Of a stretch of DNA of 64,000 nucleotides, positions 58,351 through 64,000 are shown one piece after another. The translations under genes and the position numbers were made by a program. The DNA lies in the NCBI GenBank assembly GCA_020849535.1, contig JADLGB010000019.1, forward strand, positions 1 through 64,000, in the 5' to 3' direction. The notes below the pieces were generated by a model that saw only the letters and a program-made list of their open reading frames with translations, was not told where the DNA came from and ran no database searches. This DNA is from Candidatus Hydrogenedentota bacterium (GTDB taxonomy: Bacteria; Hydrogenedentota; Hydrogenedentia; Hydrogenedentales; SLHB01). How positions within the stretch are numbered: the stretch's first letter is position 1; every line of letters starts with the position of its first letter.

Positions 58351-59499
58351 TTACTCCGGCTGCGGTAAGCGCACGCGAAACGTCGAGCCCTTGGCCGGCT
58401 CGCTCTCGACTTCGATGACACCCCCGTGGGCTTCCACGATTTTTGAGGCCACGGCCAGTCCAAGGCCGGTGCCCTTCTCCTTAGTCGTAAAGAACGGCGA
58501 GAACACTTGTTCCCGCTGGGCTGGCGTCATCCCGCACCCGGAATCCTCGATTGCCACCCAGACGTTCTGTTCCCGGGCGCGCGCGGATATCCGGATTTCG
58601 CCCGTGCCGTCGATGCTCTGGAAAGCGTTCAGCAGGATGTTCAGAAAGACCTGCCGCATCTTGTCCACATCGACGTGCACGTGCAGGTTCTTGTCGACTC
58701 CGTTCACGACCGCCACTGGGCGTTCGCCGATTTCCAGGTAGCCCAGCGCCGATTCGACCAATGCCGCGCACGATACCGGACGCAAGCGCAGTTGGATCGG
58801 GCGCGTGTATTCGAGCAACTCGCTCACGACACGTTCCAGTTCCTTCGCGCCCACTTCGATCTTGGCCACCAGACGCCGCCGGGGATCGCCCTCGTCGAGG
58901 TCGCGTGCCAGCAGTGCGGCAAAGCCGCGGATTCCGCCCAGCGGATTGCGAATTTCGTGCGCGACTGTCGCCGCCATCTCACCTACCGCGGCCAGCCGGT
59001 CCTGCTGGCGGATCTTCATGCGGAGGTTTTCGATTTCCGTCTGGTCCTGGAACACTTTCACGACGCCAATGCGCGTCCCATTCCGGTCGCACAGAGGAGA
59101 GTCCCGCTCCAGAACGCGCACGCAATGCCCATCTTTGGCCCGCAACTCACGAAAGGAGGCCGTGTCCGGACCGGCAAACTCGCGCCCAAACGCATCATGG
59201 AAGTGGTTGCCTATCAGGTCCGCGGCCGAATAGCCCAGCACGCGCCCCGCCGCGCCATTGAATGTCGTGATCCGTTCCGCGTTGTCCACGGCGATCACGC
59301 CGTCCGACATGCTCTCCAAGATCGAATTCAGGTAATCGCTGGTCAGGGCGAGTTCCTGATTGCGCGCCTCCAACTCGCGGTCCAGCTCATGCAGCCTCGT
59401 CTCCAGACGCCGATACGACTCCTCCATCGTCTGTGTGCTGCGCGTGAATGCTTCAAACGCCTCCGCGAGGGCGCGTATGTCGATGTCCTGTTCTGGCAT
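58351..59499 (-). CDS. Cytoplasmic PAS histidine kinase (FleS/FlrB-like)
   Basis: A 382-aa soluble kinase with no membrane segment. An N-terminal coiled coil (AFEAFTRSTQTMEESYRRLE, continuing with heptads to about 50) resembles the start of FleS/FlrB proteins. A PAS domain (about 55-155) follows, then HisKA with VAHEIRNPLGGI (H181) and HATPase motifs LNILLNAFQS, DSGCGM and GTGLGLAVA. It should phosphorylate the adjacent sigma54 regulator. Soluble kinases of this group sense an internal state such as flagellar assembly rather than an external ligand. Confidence 0.92.
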   Translation of the reverse strand: MPEQDIDIRALAEAFEAFTRSTQTMEESYRRLETRLHELDRELEARNQELALTSDYLNSILESMSDGVIAVDNAERITTFNGAAGRVLGYSAADLIGNHFHDAFGREFAGPDTASFRELRAKDGHCVRVLERDSPLCDRNGTRIGVVKVFQDQTEIENLRMKIRQQDRLAAVGEMAATVAHEIRNPLGGIRGFAALLARDLDEGDPRRRLVAKIEVGAKELERVVSELLEYTRPIQLRLRPVSCAALVESALGYLEIGERPVAVVNGVDKNLHVHVDVDKMRQVFLNILLNAFQSIDGTGEIRISARAREQNVWVAIEDSGCGMTPAQREQVFSPFFTTKEKGTGLGLAVASKIVEAHGGVIEVESEPAKGSTFRVRLPQPE

Positions 59500-59516
59500 C
59501 CGTGGTCTTGGAATCC

Positions 59517-59957
59517 TCAGGCCTTGCGGTCCACGTGTCCCGCGCCATCTTCGTCAACCCGGTATTGCTTCACCGCCCGTTGTCCGCGGCGCAGGGCATC
59601 CAGCGCCAATTTGACTTCCCCCATCCGCTCCCGGGCCTGCTGCGATGCCTTCCGCGAGATCTTCTCGAGCTGTTTCGCGAGGTCGCGGGCCTGATCCGCC
59701 AAAGCACGCACCTGGTGGGCTCGCTGGGGGCTGGCCGCGGCGCCGTTGCGCCATTCCCGGTTCAGCAAATGGAATTCCTCGTCGAGTTGGGTCAGGCGCT
59801 GCGTGAAAGCACTCTGCTGGGCCGACAAGATTTCCAGATTCTCCTTCTCCAGTTCGGCCGGAAGCGTCTCATACGCGTGCAGCATTTCCGTGTACAGGGC
59901 GATCTGACGCTCAAAGTAATCAGTGATCCGCGCGCCGATATCGGTCGTGCCGCCCAT
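59517..59957 (-). CDS. Coiled-coil protein, FlgN-like
   Basis: A 146-aa all-helical, charged protein (ALYTEMLHAYETLPAELEKE, QQSAFTQRLTQLDEEFHLLN, AHQVRALADQARDLAKQLEK) without membrane segments. Length, helical hairpin pattern and the position next to a FleS-FleR-like pair suggest the FlgN flagellar chaperone fold, but sequence similarity alone is weak. I take the ATG at 59957, 8 nt after GGGGGGA; the ATG at 59966 overlaps the previous stop (ATGA) and is also possible. Confidence 0.55.
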   Translation of the reverse strand: MGGTTDIGARITDYFERQIALYTEMLHAYETLPAELEKENLEILSAQQSAFTQRLTQLDEEFHLLNREWRNGAAASPQRAHQVRALADQARDLAKQLEKISRKASQQARERMGEVKLALDALRRGQRAVKQYRVDEDGAGHVDRKA

Positions 59958-59962
59958 GGGTG

Positions 59963-62900
59963 TCATCCCCCCATCGGCGCGGTGGAAGTGGCCGTGCCCC
60001 CGGAGCGCAATCGCATTTCCAGGCGCGCGTACTCCGCCTTGAGGCGCGCATCCTCCGCGAACGGCGCGTCGCTGGCGGCCACCTCGTCAAGAAGGCCGAC
60101 GCCCTCCGCGAATTCGTTTAGTTTCAGCCTTGAATTGGCTTCTTGGAACTTCGCCCAGGCCGAGTCGCCGCCCTCGGGAGCCGCTTCCGCCGCCAACGCG
60201 TACGCCTCCGCGGCCGCCGTGTAGTCGCCGTGCTCGAACAGGACATCCGCCCACCGCACGGCCGTGCGCTGCAAGCGGGGCGCTTCATCCGGGTGGCTGC
60301 CCACGCGCGTCTTCAGGTCCATCACCAGGGCGCGCGCCCGCGCCATCTGACCCGTCACGAGGAGGGCATTCAGCAAATCATTGTCACCCTCCTCGGTCCG
60401 CAGGTCAGGGTACTTGTTGTACGCCTGCTCCATCTTCTCCAGCGCAAGCGCCGCGTCCATGCGCAACAATGCCTTCCCATGGCCGCACAGAAAGGCGTAG
60501 GCCGTTGCGGGAGACAGCGTCTGCGGATCCACGCGCCTGGCAGTCGCCAGGGCGGTGCCTGCGTCGCCCACTCTGAGCAGGGCCAGGGTCGTCTGCGCGA
60601 GCACCTCGGGGTCGTTCGTCAAGCCCGCCGCGGCCGCATAGGTTTCCGCCGCGTGTTTCGCAAAACCAAGATCGGCGTATAACCCGCCGAGGGACTCCAG
60701 CACCTGAATGTGCTGCGCTTTGCCGGTGGTCGCGATTGCCAGGTTCGACAGCCGATCCAGCGCGCTCTCCGCCTGTCCCTGTTTCAGCAAAACGGACGCC
60801 AAGTGAAGGTTGCCCTCGAAAGCCTCGGCAGACTGGGGCGACACCATCAGCAGATGCTCATATGCTTCCCGCGCCTTCCGCAATTCGTTGACCCGCTCGA
60901 AGGCCTTGCCCGCGGCCAGCAAGGTCCGCGGGTCATCTCCTCCTGCCTGGGCCGCGGCTAGAAAGCTCTCGGCCGCCTCCGCATCCCGCCCGGAGAGTTG
61001 CAGTAATTCGCCTTCGTTTGCCAGCACGTCGGCGCGGTCGCGGAACCGCTGACTCGCCAGCATCGCTACTTTGAGGGCTTCGCGACGGTTTCCCAGCTCA
61101 TCCAGGGTCCGGCTGAGTTCGACGAAGGCATCCGGCGTACGTTCCGACTCGGGGAAGAAGCTGATCAGTTCGCGCAGAATCTCCTCGGCCTTGCCCGGGG
61201 CTCCGCTGACCCGATACGCCTTTGCCAATAACAGGTAGATGACGTCGTTTCCCTCAATTGTAGTCGCCGTTTCGAGACGGTTCTCGAGATCGCGAATCGC
61301 CGCCGCATGATCGCCTCGCGCCAGGGCCATCTCGCCCAGGTGCGCCACCGCCTGTGCGCCCACGGGACTGTCACCCCCCGCCAACGCCACCTGCCGGAAG
61401 ATGTTTTCCGCGTCTTGCGTGTGGCCTTCCTTGGCGTAGGCCTTCGCGAGCAGCAATCGCGCTTCCGGAACGTACGCGGAATCCGAATGCTGGTCCAGCA
61501 AGCGCTGGGCGAATTGCTGTTGCTCGTCCAGGCGCCCCAGCCGGTCGGTGACCCGAGCCGCGCGAATCAGTGTTTCATCCGTACCGGAGACGTCCACGAG
61601 CGTGATCAAGAGATTGCGATACGTATCCAGCGCCGCGATATCCGCCCCGGCCCGCTCGTAGAGGTCCGCCTTCCAGCGGAGCACATTCGCCGACTTCATC
61701 TGGTTTCCCGCGACGGCGAGGTACTGGTTAATCTCTTGGTGTAGCCGTTCCGTGTCGGTGTCCTTTACTTTCTCGGGCAGTTCGCCATAGCTGGCCGCTA
61801 TGTGGAGGTACAGCAATTCGGGATCGATATCCGATGCGGGCTGCTCGCCGATCACCGGCGCCAGCAACTTCTTCGCTTCGGAAAACTGACGCATATCGAC
61901 CAATGCCGATGCGCTGCGCACCAGCGCCGAAATGTCTTCCCCGATGGGCGCCCGCGCCACCTGGCCGCCAGGCTCGCGCTCGCGAACGGACTGCAGGATC
62001 GCGAACGTACCCACCGTGCACGCCACCGCCGCGGCCAGCGACGTCCATGTCTTGAGCGTGCCGCCTCCCGCAAGGCCGGTGAGGACACCAAGCACCCGGC
62101 TCCCCAGCGATTCCCGAGAGGCGAGCGTAGACGCAACACTTTCTCCCGTGGAGTCCGGGACGGGACGTTGAAGCAAATCGATTTCCGCGATTTCCGTGTC
62201 GCTCAATCTTACGGCCATGTCGTCCCGGGCCGGTGATGCCGCCGCAAGATTCTCCCCTATCTCCTCGCTCAGTTCGCGAATCGATGGAATCTCAATCGAT
62301 TCCGCCGGCGCCTCGCCGGTCACTTCTTTGGCGGCGCTCGCGATCACTGCGTCCAGAAGCTCGTCCACTTGAGGCACCGCGGCTGCAATATTCTCGGAAC
62401 CGACCTGCGACTCGGACGCCACGCGCTTGGCCCGCTGCACCGGATCGGTTTCGCTGCCCGGCTGCGCTTGTGTCTGGCCGGTCATAACCGCGGGGGCCGG
62501 CGGCCCACTGGCGGAGGCCGCGGGTGGAGTAAACGCCTCGTCCATGTCTGAACCCATGGACGTCTCAACCGGGGTCAACGGTGTATCGAGATCGCGATTA
62601 TCCAGCACGTCCTCCGACGCGATGCTCGCCAACAACGCATCGAGATCGCCCTGGCTTAACTGCGTCGACTCGGTCTCGGCCGAATCGGCCTGAGGGGGGA
62701 TGTCGGCTGGGATCGAGCCGCCGTCACTCGGCGCACTGGCCGCGTCTTGCGCGCGCAATTGCGCCATCGACGTGCTCGCCCCCGCGATGGATTGAAGCAA
62801 CAAGTCGATATCGCTCTGCCCCAGCGTCGCACCGGACCCCACGGCTTGTGCGGGCTTCTCGTTGTGCTCCGGCGCAGCCGGCTCCGACGCGGCCTTGGCG

Positions 62901-63508
62901 ACCCGATCCGCCTCGCGGCGCAGGAGTTGATCGATCTCGTCCTGAGTGGCCGTACCTGTGTCGTGCGTAGGTTCTTCTCGGCGCGAGGGCTCCACAGCCA
63001 AACTGACTTGCAGGAGGCGGTCGATTTCGTCCTGGTCAATTGCACCGCCCACTTCTTCAGGCGCGGTATCATCAACTCTGGCCGTCGCACTGTCGTGCGC
63101 CTGCACGGGCGTAGCGGAGGGCGTTGATGCAGCGTCCTGCACGGACCGCAGAAGTCGATCGATTTCATCCTGATCGACTGCCCCGCCATCTTCAAGATCC
63201 GCGGGTGCCACAGTCCCCGGCGTCTTCTGTCCGTTGGTCGCGAATGCCATGACCACATCGTCCAGTTCACCCTGTCCGATAAGACCGAGGTCTGGGGGAA
63301 GTGAAACCGGGGGAGGCGGTTGGAACGGGACGCGCGGGGATGGAGGAGGAGCACTGCCTGTCTCCACCTTGCGCATGCGTTCCTTGCGGGCGGCAAGCTC
63401 CGCGGCCAAGGCCGCGTCAAGTTCGTCTTGGCTGATCAACGGTTCCGGCACGGGGTTGGATTGTCCGCCCACACGGTCACCGTAACTGTGTCCCGAATCG
63501 TCCGCCAC
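59963..63508 (-). CDS. Large protein with repeated FliM-N-terminus-like motifs, one TM segment and TPRs
   Basis: An 1181-aa protein. Residues 1-450 are low-complexity with short conserved islands of the form x-Q-[DEGS]-[DE]-[IL]-D-x-[LV]-[LV]: ISQDELDAAL (25-34), LIGQGELDDVV (76-86), VDQDEIDRLL (111-120), IDQDEIDRLL (157-166), ATQDEIDQLL (187-196), LGQSDIDLLL (229-238) and LSQGDLDALL (284-293), plus degenerate VPQVDELLDAV (378-388) and LSDTEIAEIDLL (435-446). These copy the LSQxEIDALL peptide at the N-terminus of FliM that binds CheY-P. A membrane segment (about 488-506) follows, then tetratricopeptide-like repeats to the end. GTG start with GAAGGTGAA upstream. First gene of the four-gene operon. 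Confidence 0.8.
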   Translation of the reverse strand: MADDSGHSYGDRVGGQSNPVPEPLISQDELDAALAAELAARKERMRKVETGSAPPPSPRVPFQPPPPVSLPPDLGLIGQGELDDVVMAFATNGQKTPGTVAPADLEDGGAVDQDEIDRLLRSVQDAASTPSATPVQAHDSATARVDDTAPEEVGGAIDQDEIDRLLQVSLAVEPSRREEPTHDTGTATQDEIDQLLRREADRVAKAASEPAAPEHNEKPAQAVGSGATLGQSDIDLLLQSIAGASTSMAQLRAQDAASAPSDGGSIPADIPPQADSAETESTQLSQGDLDALLASIASEDVLDNRDLDTPLTPVETSMGSDMDEAFTPPAASASGPPAPAVMTGQTQAQPGSETDPVQRAKRVASESQVGSENIAAAVPQVDELLDAVIASAAKEVTGEAPAESIEIPSIRELSEEIGENLAAASPARDDMAVRLSDTEIAEIDLLQRPVPDSTGESVASTLASRESLGSRVLGVLTGLAGGGTLKTWTSLAAAVACTVGTFAILQSVREREPGGQVARAPIGEDISALVRSASALVDMRQFSEAKKLLAPVIGEQPASDIDPELLYLHIAASYGELPEKVKDTDTERLHQEINQYLAVAGNQMKSANVLRWKADLYERAGADIAALDTYRNLLITLVDVSGTDETLIRAARVTDRLGRLDEQQQFAQRLLDQHSDSAYVPEARLLLAKAYAKEGHTQDAENIFRQVALAGGDSPVGAQAVAHLGEMALARGDHAAAIRDLENRLETATTIEGNDVIYLLLAKAYRVSGAPGKAEEILRELISFFPESERTPDAFVELSRTLDELGNRREALKVAMLASQRFRDRADVLANEGELLQLSGRDAEAAESFLAAAQAGGDDPRTLLAAGKAFERVNELRKAREAYEHLLMVSPQSAEAFEGNLHLASVLLKQGQAESALDRLSNLAIATTGKAQHIQVLESLGGLYADLGFAKHAAETYAAAAGLTNDPEVLAQTTLALLRVGDAGTALATARRVDPQTLSPATAYAFLCGHGKALLRMDAALALEKMEQAYNKYPDLRTEEGDNDLLNALLVTGQMARARALVMDLKTRVGSHPDEAPRLQRTAVRWADVLFEHGDYTAAAEAYALAAEAAPEGGDSAWAKFQEANSRLKLNEFAEGVGLLDEVAASDAPFAEDARLKAEYARLEMRLRSGGTATSTAPMGG

Positions 63509-63600
63509 GAAGGTTCACCTTCAGAAAGGCGCGTCTGGTGCCTCTCCCAACAAAGAACACACAAGATATAGGGGAGACTCTTGGTCTAATGTCTTACCTT

Positions 63601-63615
63601 GTGCTATCTTAGCAC
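63601..63615. promoter_or_regulatory. Short inverted repeat upstream of the FliM-motif operon
   Basis: GTGCT-ATCTT-AGCAC (63601-63615), about 95 bp upstream of the GTG start on the minus strand. Possible operator; no regulator is assigned. Confidence 0.25.
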
Positions 63616-63684
63616 GAGCGCCGCCTTCCTGCAATGGAAAGTCGGCACTTTTTTCCTGTTTGTACCCGTGCTGCCTCCTTCCGC

Positions 63685-64000
63685 TCAGGCAAGCCGCCTC
63701 TCAATCCCAAGCAGGCGCTCGATCTGTTCGGCGGCTATCCTCTCGTGATAGGCGTCAAAAGGCAGGATTGGCTGCCGCACGCGGGGGGTCGCGCAGATGC
63801 CCTGCCTATGCAGCAGACGCTTGAAAAAGTGAATTGAAATGTCGAGATGCTGGCTCGAAAACGCCTCCGCGGGCACCATCTCGTTAAAAAGCCGCTGAGC
63901 GCCCTCACGGTCCCCTTGGACATACATTCTGTAGAGCGACGTGTAGATGCGGTGCATCCCTGTGGGCATAAACGCATGCACGCCCCGATCGAGCCCCTCG
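63685..64000 (-). CDS. DapA/NAL-superfamily protein, C-terminal end (5' part beyond window)
   Basis: The last 105 codons of a gene that continues past base 64000. EGLDRGVHAFMPTGMHRIY, a domain with YRMYVQGDREGAQRLFNEM and the terminal helix AEQIERLLGIERRLA are typical of the C-terminal helical domain of dihydrodipicolinate synthase/N-acetylneuraminate lyase (class I aldolase) proteins. The Schiff-base lysine and substrate-specific residues lie outside the window, so the reaction cannot be named. Confidence 0.8.
   Translation of the reverse strand, partial: EGLDRGVHAFMPTGMHRIYTSLYRMYVQGDREGAQRLFNEMVPAEAFSSQHLDISIHFFKRLLHRQGICATPRVRQPILPFDAYHERIAAEQIERLLGIERRLA

Overview
This is a GC-rich, gene-dense bacterial chromosome segment with no phage, transposase, rRNA, tRNA or CRISPR that I could recognise. 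The gene mix suggests an uncultured, heterotrophic, facultatively or strictly fermentative bacterium from the Planctomycetes/Hydrogenedentota side of the tree. It includes Gfo/Idh/MocA oxidoreductases, DUF2961/GH172, DUF1080, phytanoyl-CoA dioxygenase and secreted glycosidase-like proteins, an SSS sugar symporter with a rhamnose-mutarotase-like protein, and a trimeric [FeFe]-hydrogenase. That placement is inference from gene content only.

Layout. 62-9974: carbohydrate and envelope genes (oxidoreductase, PAP2-GT39 fusion, GH172-like enzyme, alkyltransferase-like protein, UppP, a polytopic membrane protein, ROK-like protein). 10039-13653: PIG-L deacetylase and a BtuF-BtuD-BtuC type ABC importer with overlapping genes. 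13936-18511: overlapping bi-domain oxidoreductase, GT4, HemF, then a MerR regulator. 18535-22892: a 2-oxoacid:ferredoxin oxidoreductase (KorDABC order) with an HdrA-like flavoprotein, preceded by an MFS transporter. 24646-30441: secreted hydrolase-like protein, phytanoyl-CoA dioxygenase, RhaM-like protein and SSS symporter. 30442-31291: a REPIN-like repeat and an orphan 58-codon gene with its own promoter, leader and terminator. 31344-36346: YdcF/cupin pair and a TPR protein/DUF3142 pair. 36599-45350: a Rex-controlled operon of rex, hydC, hydB, hydA, an H-domain/histidine-kinase fusion, a response regulator and a receiver-kinase. 45441-56957: Cache-like protein, GDPD, DUF1080, SelW-like, an unknown protein, DUF1573, AraB, hemerythrin-like, M42 peptidase, NagB-like, YhhN and a secreted beta-propeller hydrolase. 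56996-63508: a four-gene minus-strand operon of a 1181-aa protein carrying repeated FliM-N-terminus-like motifs, a FlgN-like coiled-coil protein, a FleS-like kinase and a sigma54 response regulator. 63685-64000: the C-terminal end of a DapA-family gene running off the window.

How it fits together. Ferredoxin is the likely common currency. KorABCD would reduce ferredoxin from 2-oxoacids, HydABC would combine ferredoxin and NADH oxidation to make H2, and Rex would read the NADH/NAD+ state through a perfect palindromic operator that overlaps the predicted rex-hyd start site. The H-domain/kinase fusion immediately downstream looks like a built-in H2 or redox sensor feeding receiver proteins that have no DNA-binding output of their own. 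The two parts most worth following up are this hydrogenase-kinase relay and the FliM-motif-array operon; the orphan 58-aa gene is the best small-gene candidate.
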